From Blastomussa wellsi (taxonomy: Eukaryota > Cnidaria > Anthozoa > Scleractinia > Plerogyridae), in NCBI GenBank assembly GCA_947652115.1, contig OX393562.1:6598204-6662203 (forward strand): 64,000 nt of DNA. The letters are read 5' to 3'. Below, piece after piece: positions 27,801 to 37,606 of the stretch (positions within the stretch are counted from its first letter, which is position 1; every line of letters starts with the position of its first letter). The position numbers and the translations under genes are program-made. Below the pieces are notes generated by a model. The model was given only the letters and a program-made list of their open reading frames with translations. It was not told the DNA's origin and did not search any database.

Positions 27801-30800
27801 TAGGCCATCCGAAATCAGACTTATCGGCCAGAAGAATTTCTTTCTGTCTTTCAGGAATAAACTTCTCACCTTCCTCTAAGTCGTTCTTGGCCTTCTCTAG
27901 CTGCAAATTTTCGGCAGCGGATCTGGCACTATTGACTGTTTGATTTGACACACGATCTGCTCCAGCAGACCTTTAAACGAATCTAGGAGATTGTCAGGCA
28001 GCTAGGGTCACCCTAGCTGCCTCATAAATGCGTCCTTGAAAAAAAGAAGAAATGTGCGAGTGCCAGGGTAACCCTCTTGCTAGGGTAACCCTACTTCCTT
28101 GTAAACAGGGCCTAAATAGACCAGGCTAATTATGCAAGACCAACTGCATGGGGTGTAATTATATTCCGGAAATCTAATTAGTGGTTAACGTCATCAGTGT
28201 GGAATTTTCGGCGGAAAATCACAGATATCCGTCTTGCAAAATGCCCCTCGGGTCGGGAACAAAGAGGGATGGCTGTATTTGCAGGCTACTAGGTCATATT
28301 GCCTTCTTATGACTCCACTTATGACTCTGACTCCAACTCTATCACTAGTGAAAAACAGGCTTCATTTGACGTTTAGCTTATGGTAAGACTTCGCTCTCTT
28401 TCAGCCAGGGCAATATACTTTTACTTGCTTGTGGCTAATTAAGTCCAGAATACAAAGAAAACAATTTCATGACCTTCATTTCTGAAAGCCAAACAAAAAT
28501 AATAATTCTTTCATTGTCTGGAAATCAAAAGGAGCAAAGCACTAGTATTTGATGGATGATCCCAAAATGAAACATCCTTATAAAGAGTACTTTGAAACTT
28601 GGAAAAGTTAATTATAAATTACACTTATTTAAAGATGTTTGGTCACCACTACCTTTTAGGAAACTCAGACTCAATAGTTCAGTCCTCAGAGAACTTGAAG
28701 ACCAAATAATTAAGTTTTATTATTACTAATGCTACTAACTCTTTAGTCTTATATCACTGACAAACATCTTTATTACTAAATTTCACATTACAATACTAAC
28801 CTCAAACTGAAAACAAAATATTGTAAAGTTACAAGGTGCATTATATTTACACAAGAAATAAGTAAATAAATATATTTATTTAATAATCTTATTTTTTTCT
28901 AAGTTTGTTACCTGAAGGGCAATTAGTGTAAAACTACGATTCTGCATTATAAACAAAGTCACGCAATTTATTTTAATTTGTTAAATTTCATCTAATTCTT
29001 CACAAAAATCAAGTGATCCACAACTTACAAATCATCGTGAGTCCAACAACACAGCTTGTCTCTGTCCGAGGGAGGGTCTCCTTCTATCCTTTCAGACACA
29101 TTTTGCCACACAAATGATTTTAAATCCAACACAAAAACCTAAAGGACAGAAAGAAAAATAAAGTGCTAAGTAGCTAACATTTTCCTTAATCCCAAACTCC
29201 TTAGTCCTTCTTGTGGTAAGTTAAGTACATGTATTTTGGTTAGAAAGTTTTTTTTTTCAAGACTGCTTCCATTAGTGTGACATTGTGCGGTCGCTGGCAA
29301 CCTCATGATTGCCGTGGATCAGGATACCTTGTTGATTAAATGAAATCACACATGGAGCATGTTTTTCGAATGTCCCAAAAATTATTGGGTCCGTAAAGCT
29401 ACACATTGCTCTGTTTGAATTCAAGATCAATGGTTTAGTAGTCTTGACAGTAATACTAATTTATACAAATTTATCAGTCAACGAAACAAAATAGATTGGT
29501 TTGTGAGCAAGGACTTGTGCTACCATTCCAGGTTTATGATTTCAAAGTATGGCTTTGGCCTGAAAAGTTACGAGGATTTTTGAGAAATGTACAATGTACA
29601 TCTGGAACACAATTATAATGAGTTTAAGACTTCATTTCAATCGAAACGAAACTCACTGAGGAAGAAGGTCCCCTGTCATGATGTCCAGCAAACATGTACA
29701 ATTTACCAGCAATAACACAAGCTGATGATCCTGACATGGGTGGGGGTAGTTCTCCACTCGTTTCAATATGTTTCCTACAAATAAATTTCACCAACAAATA
29801 GTTGATTTCCAAAAGTTTTGTTACAAAAGAAATTCTAACATCAACAGAGGTCCCCAGGGAACAAATGAAACCCAGCAAAAGTGCTTTAATATCATAAATG
29901 ATTTTCAAATTTAATATTTTGAGACTTAAAGACAAACAAACATACTAGTCTAACGTTGACTAGCTGGCAATATAAATAAATCCTTCAAATGACATAACGT
30001 TTACAACAAAGCTTGATGTTTCCATGGTAACAGCCAACTATATAAAGTTAACATCTCTGTGATAGCAAATTTAACCACCAACTCCAAAGTAACCACCAAC
30101 TCAAATGGAAAAGGATCAACTTATGTGGAATTAACCACCAACTTTGTCTTACATGAAATTAACCATCATATGTGGAAAATGTTTCTGGAAAGTAATGACC
30201 CCAACCAAACAGAATCAACAGGATTTTTGGATATCAGATTTCAGGTACTTATTTTTGTAAGGGGACTTGTTATTGGTCTCTGGTGTCCAAAATTTTTAAT
30301 CATTACAAAGGATTTGACATTAATTAATTTTTGCTTCTTTGTGCAAGAGCAAACATGTTATATTAGAGCGGTTTTCACTTCAGTGTTGAAAATAATTCTG
30401 CATTTACTTCGGTTTTGCATTACTTCGTTTAGTGATTGGTTTAAAACTTTCACGCCACTTTTTCAACCAATCAGGAGTAAAACCAAATTAAACCAGTCAT
30501 GACTCATGCACCAAAGTTTTACCATGCATTTTGGCCGTGTTATTACATGTACTTTGAGTTTTGATTGGTTCACTGGATTGTCTGTCCTTTGTGATTGGCC
30601 AACATAATTACTTTGGTTTTGGTTTTACAACACTCAATAGACAATATTTGTATTCCCCGACGGACCTGGGGTGAGAGCCTTCTTAACATGAATGCGAGGC
30701 TAATGTGCCTAATGTGGGGAGCTTCGCTCAAAAATACAAAGAAACATGAGGAAAATTACAGGTGCCAGCCGAAAACCACTACTGAAATTCGCTCAAAGTA

Positions 30801-32310
30801 CTTTAGTTGAAAATTACCATGAAGAAGCCTCAATGCAGTACAACCAGATCTCACTGCTTGGATGATACTTGTCAGCCACAAAATGAAATGCTTCCTCATG
30901 CTCACCCTGGAAACAATAGCCATGTAAGCAAATTAAAAAATGTCCAGTTACTTGGATAGCAATCAACTGATTGTCACTTAAAAAAATAATTTGTCACAAG
31001 CAACATCATTCTCAGATGCTGGGGTCATTATTGTCCCCACAGACATTTGTCCATTTCAGCCCTGTGTTTTGTGCACGACGAACATGCAAGTACTTTCCTG
31101 ATGTTCTTCCTAGTACGTCACTTATTGGTTGAGACTATTCTGCCGTACCGCATGAAGGAGACTGCCTATTTTCAAATTGTGGCCGTCTCGTTAGAGAAAA
31201 ATAATCTTTCAAAATTTAAATATACTTTTGAAGGTTTTTTGCTTTCTCTTTATCATTCTGTTTGCTGGTTGCAAGCCGTCCTTTCTTTCTAATTCTTTCG
31301 AGGAAGTGGTGAGACGTACGGGTTAGATTTTTTTCTTCAGTTTTCTTTATAAAATGTAGTCTTCATGATTTCTTATGCCATATGTGTAATCTCTGTGATT
31401 CATGATATATACGGTATACTGTTTAGAAAAGCGTTCAAATTTGTGAGTAAATGTGCCACAAATGCAAGTCAGCCCTTATTAAAGTTTATAAGGACGACGT
31501 CGTGAACTTCTTCTTTTGCTATTTTTACAGAAATTAGTATTTTTATCTCGATTTTGTACACAAAATGACATATTTGTGGTCGACAAGGAGTCCTGTCGGA
31601 GACTGAGGCTAGTATTTGTGATTGCGTGATTGTGAAGACTTCGAGTTGATGACAGAAAACCCCAGTGGTAGATCAAATTAGTTCAATAAGTGATTTTGTT
31701 AAATAGCCATGAATGATGTGTCAAGCACCGTAAATTTACCTGTAGGCCATTTGCATGCAATGTTCAGTGAAAACGATAAGCACTTGTGATTTAAGTTCAG
31801 TTGAAAGTTGTAGTTGACCCTGTGAGTAGAGCTGTAACCTTTTGAGACTGATTTCAAGCCATTAAACCTATTAGTGGACCTGTGAGTATATTTTTCCCTG
31901 AATTATTCTTTTTCCTTTGCGACATTTGTGGAGAGGCAAGCGTTTCCCACAGTCCCAGGGGTGGGGAATTGTCTTTTTCTGTGTGCCCGGGGGTGTTCCC
32001 GGGGGGGGGGGGGGTGGTAACATGTAGAATTGAACCACTCTAACCCGGACCGTCCCATCCGGAGTCTAGCGCACTAACCATTAGGCCACTGCGCCTCCCA
32101 CACAATTATTCAGAGCTAACCATAAACTGGTTAACAGTGCAAACCTGCACTTAGCAGTTTTTGCACAACGACTTCATTTTCCATGCATGTACGTACGTTA
32201 TGAGAATAGCCTCCCCAGATCACTAAATAACCGTCAAACTGAACTGCCACGTGGCCACTCCTCTCTTGTGGCTTCACCGTGCCATTTATGGACGGGAATA
32301 CAAATGTCAT
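3887..32310 (-). CDS. KLHDC2: KLHDC2-like Kelch protein, CRL2 substrate receptor (13 exons)
   Basis: Exons, 5' to 3' on the minus strand: 32310-32197, 30906-30818, 29774-29657, 29138-29029, 26886-26784, 23187-23113, 22591-22511, 22120-22062, 12763-12651, 6831-6765, 5924-5822, 4899-4847, 4010-3887. All introns are GT-AG and all phases join, giving 403 codons with stop; human KLHDC2 is about 406 aa. Kelch motifs are visible: ERSGHVAV with VIWGGY in exon 1, YMFAGHH in exon 3, IFYFGGYG in exon 5, YIFGGRYM in exon 7, TWHSL with LFLYGGF in exon 9 and MWHTA with LLFGGC in exon 11. The C-terminus has a BC box (SLNWLCAEAV, residues about 359-368, split by the last intron) and a Cul2-box-like LPKN (382-385). 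An in-frame TAA lies upstream of the first ATG. In the known family this beta-propeller binds C-terminal Gly-Gly degrons and recruits Elongin B/C and CUL2. Intron 8 is about 9.3 kb because of inserted repeats. Assignment to KLHDC2 rather than its sister KLHDC1 is not settled. Confidence 0.88.
5450..5610. repeat. Degenerate tandem repeat, about 55-bp period
   Basis: Repeated GGAGTATTCA, GAGTATTC and TTGAATAC motifs in three or so imperfect copies, beside KLHDC2 exon 11. Confidence 0.5.
5941..6268. repeat. Foldback repeat
   Basis: Inverted arms share TACTGCGGTTTTCA, ACATGCGAACTCTG and CCGTCAATCAT. It lies just upstream (minus strand) of KLHDC2 exon 11. Confidence 0.55.
6359..6700. mobile_element. 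MITE with 30-bp inverted ends (AGGCCATTTCC family), copy 1
   Basis: Ends AGGCCATTTCCAGTCCGTAC and its inverse. Copy 2 at 21012-21348 shares the whole interior. Confidence 0.75.
6914..7064 (+). repeat. 5' LTR of gypsy element
   Basis: Starts TGTAGCGATTG and ends ACATTACA; same sequence as 11437-11587. At 151 bp it is short for a gypsy LTR. Confidence 0.95.
7066..7081 (+). other. Primer binding site for tRNA-Ser(GCU)
   Basis: TGGCGACGAGGATGGG starts one base after the LTR. It is complementary to the 3' end of eukaryotic tRNA-Ser(GCU) including CCA, as I recall that tRNA (it ends CCTCGTCG-CCA). Confidence 0.75.
7103..11224 (+). pseudogene. Gypsy gag-pol polyprotein with one in-frame stop
   Basis: A single frame of about 1373 codons is interrupted only by TGA at 7349-7351, inside the capsid part of gag; the 3' piece (7373-11224) is 1283 codons. 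Numbering from 7373, it has two CCHC zinc knuckles (about 124-161), an aspartic protease DSGA (about 239-242), reverse transcriptase with IADD at 526-529, RNase H with its first Asp near 675, an integrase HHCC zinc finger (about 887-925) and the integrase core with D-D-E near 950, 1006 and 1041. The tail is Pro-rich. Such elements make virus-like particles, reverse transcribe in them and integrate. No env-like frame follows; the remaining 210 bp lead to the polypurine tract. Whether the TGA is read through or simply inactivating cannot be decided from sequence. Confidence 0.9.
11423..11436 (+). other. Polypurine tract
   Basis: AAAAAGGGGGAAGA directly abuts the 3' LTR, the usual position for priming plus-strand DNA synthesis. 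Confidence 0.85.
11437..11587 (+). repeat. 3' LTR of gypsy element
   Basis: Matches the 5' LTR base for base as far as I can read, and is followed by the AATAG duplication. Confidence 0.95.
11647..11818. mobile_element. TA-flanked mariner-type MITE, copy 1
   Basis: TA then CAGTGCAAACATTCGAACC, ending GTTCACGGTTCGATTGTCC-TCACTG then TA. It lies 55 bp from the gypsy element. Confidence 0.65.
12803..12955 (-). mobile_element. SINE 3' portion
   Basis: GGTAAAGTCTGCATACAGGCC and later ATCCATTGCAGG match the 3' half of the SINE at 33480-34426. No tRNA head is left. Confidence 0.55.
13140..15780. other. KLHDC2 intron 8 part, nothing coding
   Basis: Noncoding and A+T-rich. TGACGTCATTGGTCACGTGAC-like motifs (about 13979 and 14271) occur twice in direct order, combining CRE-like and E-box-like sites; they are probably part of a repeat. 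12956-13140 resembles a dispersed element with many AATCCCGG/GGATTAA motifs. Confidence 0.4.
15781..15999. repeat. Foldback repeat
   Basis: Arms 15781-15850 and 15928-15999 are inverted copies sharing CCATTTTACAGTTCTGTG and GGTGACCTTG. Confidence 0.6.
16487..16937. repeat. Local direct duplication
   Basis: 16487-16656 and 16716-16937 share TCTAACACATCTT, GGTGACCTAGTCGAAGTGGC and TTCGGACTAGAAATTT in the same order; the second copy has about 57 extra bases. Confidence 0.65.
17667..17698. repeat. (ATA)n microsatellite
   Basis: Ten or so ATA/AAT units. Homopolymer G or C runs of 15-20 bases occur separately near 21767, 25728, 26366, 31998 and 40783. Confidence 0.9.
17892..17955 (-). mobile_element. 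tRNA-like SINE head
   Basis: On the minus strand GTGTGGCCTAGTGGTCAGG (A box) and TGGTCCCAAGTCC (B-box-like). The tRNA-like part is not a functional tRNA. Confidence 0.55.
18368..19888 (+). pseudogene. 5'-truncated LINE reverse transcriptase (jockey/CR1/L2-type)
   Basis: About 506 codons without a stop run to TAA at 19886-19888. The fragment begins inside the finger region (KSKSTGLDNISAKLL, DPTNYRPIAVIPVV), then DLKKAFDTVDH, GVPQGTILGPLLFLLYINDL and the catalytic YADD (in MYADDTSLTF). It ends with the C-terminal region typical of this LINE group (LQNRAARIL, GAQLWNNLPTELR). No ATG, ORF1 or endonuclease domain is present, so this is a 5'-truncated copy. About 260 bp of probable 3' UTR follow. 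It lies in KLHDC2 intron 8, antisense to the gene. Confidence 0.9.
20220..20766 (+). mobile_element. CAGGGC-ended MITE, copy A
   Basis: Starts CAGGGCTCGAGACTACTGG and ends GTCTCAAAGCCCTA. Repeated CTAGCCA/TGGCTAG blocks lie near both ends. TTAGT flanks both sides (20215-20219 and 20767-20771). Confidence 0.65.
20842..20995 (-). mobile_element. tRNA-like SINE fragment
   Basis: The minus strand reads GGGAGTTGTAGTGGTGTAA with GTTAGTGCGCTGGGC and a TTTGAGCCC B-box-like site, then the GGGCAAAACACTTTACTCTC-type body shared with the other copies. Confidence 0.6.
21012..21348. mobile_element. AGGCCATTTCC-family MITE, copy 2
   Basis: Same order as 6359-6700 (CATGAAGTTTTTGA, GTCGGTTTG, AATATCATC, AAAAAGGTAAGTTTTT), with more decay at the right end. 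Confidence 0.75.
23332..24355 (+). mobile_element. Chimeric Penelope-like element insertion
   Basis: Bounded by an 11-bp target duplication TTAGATGTTAC (23321-23331 and 24356-24366) inside a MITE. The first part (23333 to about 23510) codes for a GIY-YIG endonuclease segment (YKIPCECGKVYIGETGRP). The second, in another frame (about 23508-24056), codes for the end of a Penelope reverse transcriptase plus a different GIY-YIG (YCFKCDLCDSNYVGYTTRHL) ending at TAG. A 300-bp tail contains GACGTTCTGGAAACGTCGAA. Both parts are C-terminal pieces of different elements in the same orientation, so neither can make a full enzyme. Confidence 0.75.
24681..24903 (-). mobile_element. Short Penelope-type hairpin element
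   Basis: A 223-bp insertion has inverted arms of about 63 bp (24681-24743 and 24783-24845) and a 10-bp duplication AAATTTCCAC (24671-24680 and 24904-24913). The loop, read on the minus strand, contains GACGAAGGGCTAACGCTC and AACGTCAGC, as in terminal repeats of Penelope-like elements. It is noncoding. Confidence 0.65.
26277..26543 (-). mobile_element. tRNA-like SINE, second type
   Basis: The minus strand head is GGAGCAAGGATGGTACAGTT with GGTTAGTGCGC and a B-box-like AAGTTTGATCC. An 18-base C run lies inside. The body differs from the other SINEs here. Confidence 0.5.
27496..27951 (-). pseudogene. Fragment of a repeat-derived gag-like ORF (possibly DIRS-type)
   Basis: A 151-codon frame holds ALEEGEKF-like charged helix sequence, ADKSDFGWPTV and LADDSDDEEQ, then KKKKSP. 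I recall similar acidic/basic proteins upstream of tyrosine-recombinase retroelements in cnidarians, but that is memory rather than a search. It sits in a KLHDC2 intron and has no partner ORF here. A chance frame is less likely given the biased, charged composition. Confidence 0.4.
30365..30650. mobile_element. ATTG-rich inverted-end MITE, copy 1
   Basis: Shares GTTTAGTGATTGGTTTAAAA-type sequence, CCAATCAG and GATTGGTTCACTGGATTGT, in the same order, with 55655-56042. KLHDC2 intron 2. Confidence 0.55.
31985..32101 (-). mobile_element. tRNA-like SINE head near the KLHDC2 start
   Basis: The minus strand reads TGGGAGGCGCAGTGGCCTAA with TGGTTAGTGCGC and GGTTCAATTC. It lies 95 bp into KLHDC2 intron 1 and is bordered by a G run at 31998-32013. 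Confidence 0.6.
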
Positions 32311-32618
32311 CTCCTTAACATTGAAAATTACAGGTTAACACCCGCAACGGCAAATATTGTCATGGGTCACATGCATGAGTTTTTTTACCATAGCAATGTA
32401 TCGTGGGAATGTTTTTATCACTACCACGTGATCTTAGTAGTGGAATCTCATTGGACCGTTCAAATCTGGCACCGAAATCGAACGAGTTTGCGATCGATCG
32501 ACATGGAATCAGAACAAACTTGAGGACAATTTGTGGTCAGAAAAAGCGTTATTTCCTCCTTTTTGTGTGAAATCTGCTCGCGTAAAAGATAGTTATTCGT
32601 TTTGAGAGGAAAATCAAG
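32311..32618. promoter_or_regulatory. Probable bidirectional promoter between KLHDC2 and KIF11
   Basis: The two start codons face away from each other across 308 bp, with no repeat recognised between them. The interval has an E-box palindrome CACGTG (32425-32430), an inverted CCAAT box (ATTGG, 32450-32454) and several CG dinucleotides, including GCGATCGATCG. Bidirectional promoters of this length are common in animals. Transcription starts cannot be seen from sequence. Confidence 0.55.
32450..32464 (-). promoter_or_regulatory. CCAAT box next to a CHR-like TTTGAA
   Basis: Read on the minus strand, TTTGAA (32464-32459) is followed by CCAAT (32454-32450). CHR (TTTGAA) and NF-Y CCAAT elements mark promoters of G2/M genes, a class that includes vertebrate KIF11. 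Short motifs like these also occur by chance, so this is only suggestive. Confidence 0.25.
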
Positions 32619-35600
32619 ATGGTTAAAAGCAAAGTACCTCAAGAAAAGAACATCCAAGTGGTTGTTCGGTGTAGGTAAGTTCAAAATGGCTCCATGGCCG
32701 CCTGAACTAACATTAGCCACTTCGTTGTATTTTTTCTCTTTGTTAATTAGTCTGTCTGTCAGGAGCCATAATTGGCCGCAAGTAAGTTAAAATCAAGAGG
32801 AAAGTTATTGCGTTTTACATTCGAATCATGCTGTAAAATCGCCTTGCTTTTTAAGTGTATAAACCTTTTAATCATGCGTACACGACCGGGCTTATGACTT
32901 TGGATGGCGCCGATCTTATGCCGAAGATCGTGCTATGTCGCCGTTTTATTTCTTTTCCAAAAATGAAATATTTATAATATAAACTGTGAGGGACCAGTAC
33001 AGAATTTTTAATTCAAGCGGGTTGCTTGATTCGAGGAAATCTAGATCAGAGAGGTAGGCAGAGGTGTCATGATTTTACTGAGGAAAATGTTAGACGAATT
33101 CGTGCCCTTGTAATTGCATTACTTACATAGGAGGGCCAAGTTAGATATCTACGACTGGTAGCGTCTTAATAACAGGGTGATTTTTATCTTTATGGAGAAA
33201 GGGAAAGTCTAGCAGGATTGGACGTTAATTGAAGTATGTTCAAAGCTACAAATACTGTTGAACAGTTTAGGGGATAACCCCAGTTAATCAGTTGTTTGTT
33301 GATGTCTCATCTACGAAGAATCAAACAGTGAATCTACATCGAATATCTACATGAACATGAGTTATGACTGAAGCTCTGGGTTACCTCCTTTAAAGCACTC
33401 TGAACATACTTTCTCTTGAATGTGTTTATGATAACAGACTAAATATAACATGTACAGTGTATAACTACATGTACAGCCCTGAGGTAAAGTCTGCTACCCT
33501 GCAAGCAGAGGTCCCTTCGATCTTCCTAGATAAGTCGGGGAGAGGAAGGGACCTCTGCTTGCCGCCTCGACTTTTCCTGTTGAGCATGTGTTAAATTTAA
33601 ATGTAACCAAATCCACTTAGGTCAATTATCTCTGTTATCTGACTGAAAGGGCGACAAATTCCTTTCAACTCTTATCTAACAGTGTTGACACCGGAACTCT
33701 TCACAACTGATGAAAGCAGTACCGCAAAACTGTCGTAGCAGGCCTGCACAAAACCCACTGTTTATTCGCAAATGTTATTTCTTGGCCTTTAGATTTTCGA
33801 TCTTACAAGTATGGCTTTCAGCGATTTTCCTTTCTTGTCCAAAGTAATGAATAGTTGTTCTTGCTGGGTGGTATTGTGTGACAAAAGGTAGGTCGTTTTA
33901 GGTCATTTTGTGAAATTGGCAAGCGTAAACAACAAACCACAGGCACATAATTAATCAGCAATTTCTATCACCGAGCACGCGCACTGAGGTAAAATGGTTA
34001 AAACCGGTTTTGAACCGGACTGACTCATCTGTTTTGGTGGATGAGCGGCAAATCAAAAAAGTTGAGGGAGCAAGCAGAGGTCCCTTCCTCTTCCTGACTT
34101 ATCTAGGAAGATCGAAGGGACTTCTGCTCGCATGGTAAAAGTCTGCATCCAAGCCTGGCAAATCAGGCCGGAGCTTATCCTGATTTCCTTAACATGAAAT
34201 AACTGATAGTATTTCTACTCCTCCTGGATGGGATGCTAGTCCATTGCAGGGTTACCCCCAGTATAAAAGTTGCCAGTACCCGTTTATACACCTGGATGGA
34301 GAGAGGCAAAGTGATAGTAAAGTGTCTTGCCCAAGAACATAACACAATGCAATATCTTGACAAGGGCTTGAACCCACGTTCTCCCGAATCTACAATGTAG
34401 TAACCATTAGACCACCGCACCTCCCACGATAACCACCCCAAGCCAATTCCAATAAACATTAATCAATTATTATTTTCTTCTGTTGCCATACCATCAGAGT
34501 ATATTGAGCTCACAATCATTCCCAGACTATCATGTTTCTTCACTTTTTTTCATGTGGTGACACATTAGAGCTTTTGCAAACAAAAGATCTCTCCTTTGTT
34601 TTACATTGTTCTTATTCGTATTTTTTAACCAAACATTAAATAATAATAATAATAATGAGCTCCCAAAATGATATATTATGCTCCACTCCATGTAGGTCAT
34701 GAAATTTTAAAACTTTATTTTCCAAGCCTGGAAAGTCATGGAATTTAAGTGTGGGTTATGGAAAGTCCTGCAAAGTGATGTAGATTTTACACATCAGTAA
34801 GGCAGTTGTGTTTCTTTGAAGAAAATTGGAGAATCTTACCCACAAGTGACCAAAAAATGGCCAAATGTACATGTAGGCTATTGATTTTAACTATGAAAGG
34901 TTATGAAAAAGATCCTGGAAGCTCAAGAGTATGAACCCTGTAGTTATATATGTAGTTTTCTTTGTTGCATGTTTGCAGGCCGCGTAATGGGAAGGAGGTT
35001 AAGGAAGGCTCACCATCTGTTGTTAAGTGCCAGCCATCAAAGAGGGAAATTGTTGTTAAACATGATATTGGAAACACTTCCTCGTTGACGTCAACAACAA
35101 AGACATTTACATTTGATCGAGTGTTTGCCCCTGACACCAAACAGATTGATGTTTATCGCTCAGTTGTTGTACCAATCTTGGATGAAGTCTTGATGGGATA
35201 TAACTGTACAATCTTTGCGTAAGTCCATTCTTAGATTCTAACCCAATGTTAGTAATTGAACTGTAAACGGTAATTGAATTGAATAAAACATTTTGTGTCA
35301 ATGAACAAAATCAAACCTAAAGATTAAGTGAGAGACATCAACTGGATTCGATTTCCAAACTGATTGAACCCAATCAAACTGAATTGAACACAGTCATAAT
35401 TTAATATAAAATTCATTCTAAATACCCGAATCAAACCCAATCAAACATTCAATTATGCTCTATTCCTCCATTTTTTGATTGGTTTTGGCAGTCTCGTGGT
35501 TGGGTTCAATTAAGGTTGATTGAGTTCCATTTAATTATCTGAATATTCAACTTGGTTCGATTACTGTTAGTAGTAACATTTTTCACTAGGTGTTTAGTGC

Positions 35601-37572
35601 AATTTATTTTGTGTCCTGGGTGTTTTTCAAAGTACAAGAGTTATGAGTTCGATTTTGTCTCTAGCTATGGTCAAACGGGAACAGGGAAGACATACACCAT
35701 GGAAGGAGAGAGAAGTCAAGAAGATTGTTCGTGGGAAGAGGTGAGTAACTCATCCAAGGAAACATTCAGTGTACACTTGTGTAATCTTATGGTATGACAC
35801 TCTGGCTTACTAAATACAACTTATTTGTCACAAATTATATGTAAAATTTATAAATGTGGCTAAATGTAATTTAGGCGAGGTTAAACTCGAGACAATGCTG
35901 GCCAGCGGTCTGGTGCGTGAATCTGGGGTGCCCCAAGGCTTTGCAGGGGCTCAGTAGTTTTACAGGTCTCATGATGAGGTCAAGTCATTTGCTTGTGTTA
36001 TGTTTCGCTAGCTGGGACAGCGATTGCTTTTGCTCCCGTCCCTCCCATCCCTCTTGTACAATGTATGGGCAGCTTGGTGATTTATTTCCACTGAGTTGTT
36101 GCTCAATGTGACGGTCCCTGGTGGTTGACGCTCACAGTGTTGTCATGGTTACTGTTCGCGCTTGGGGCGGCTCCCACAGGAGTTTCAGGCACCTTCCCCA
36201 AACTCATCTATTGGCGATGAGTTTAATAAGTAGCAAATTACCCCTGCATGACTTGGTACTAGGTAATAAATTGAAAGATAGTAAGACTTCATGCTTTCTC
36301 CAGTGCATGCGATGTGCCTTTCTCAATCTGGATAATACTTTTTCACAAAATGTTTCTTTTAAAAATTCCAGGATCCTTCAGCCGGAATCATACCACGGAC
36401 CATGCATCAATTACTGGAAAAACTCAATGCTCAAACAGTAAGTTATGGTGTTGCCAACTTCTCATGCCCTGAGACAGTCATTTTCGTCAAGCAAACAAGT
36501 TGTTGGTGAAGACCCTGTAGTTATTCAATTTGTAGCATTTAGTCAAGAAAAAATGTAGTAGGGATTCCATAAATTTTGTATCAGAAAACTAAAACTACAT
36601 ACACATCTTTATCCTAATGAAAATGAATCTAATCGTTATGATAAAATTAATTACATACTGTACATTATTCTCCAGGACTGTGAGTTCTCTGTCCGAGTCT
36701 CGTTTTTGGAGATTTACAATGAAGAGTTATTTGACTTACTCAGCCTGAGTATGGACAATCAAAAAATGCGCCTTTTTGAAGACTCCACTCGCAAGGTAAG
36801 ACTACACAATACGTAACATTTTGCTGCAGGGAGACTCAGTTCTATCATGTACAAACTCAAGTTTAAACTCTGGATAATGATGCACTAACAGTTGATAGTG
36901 AATACAGTTGAAGGATTACAGTGTTGTTGTTTTTCAAATTTATGAAAAACTAAGACACATGTCCTAGTCTTAATTGTTTCATATAAAATTAAATTTCTTT
37001 TTACAATTTTAAATTTTACTTTGCCTTCTTCTCACCAACACTTTGCTAAACAAATTAATGTCTCAAGTTTGCCATCAGGAAAAAAACAACTACAAAACCT
37101 AGCTTCACTTATGTCCACTTCATCCTTGCCCATCAGGCAACCTGCAATTAAAAGACACTAGTAGCTTTTAATGTGGCTAAATAACATTTAGGCAAAGTTA
37201 ACCTCACGACAAGTTAGGTCAGCGGACATTTGTCGCAGGTGGCCTGGTGCGACTACATGTTAAGCTTGGGCACCTCGTGATTTTGGTGCTTTTGCTTGCT
37301 TGCACAATTCGCGTAGATATTTCGCCGCACTTAGCTTGCTTGCACTGCATTCTGAAGCCATTTGTGTCCACTCCACCCTCCCTCAAGTTTGGATGGGTTA
37401 GGTAAGTATTGGTTGGTAAGTATTCCACTGAGTCAGTCAGTGTGACGGTGCCTTGGTGGTGACCGCTCGCAGGGTTGCCATTATTACCTCCTTGTCTGCC
37501 TCCTAGTTGTTGCCCGGCTCCACCAATCCTTAAGGCACCAGCTCCCAAGCTCATCTACTGGTGATGAGTTTA

Positions 37573-37606
<34 letters not shown>

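Noticed and set aside
30059..30502. 147-codon plus-strand ORF
   Set aside because: Covers intron and MITE sequence with no recognisable domain and A+T-driven composition.
34165..34426. tRNA gene
   Set aside because: Has A- and B-box-like motifs but no cloverleaf; it is the head of a SINE with several copies here.
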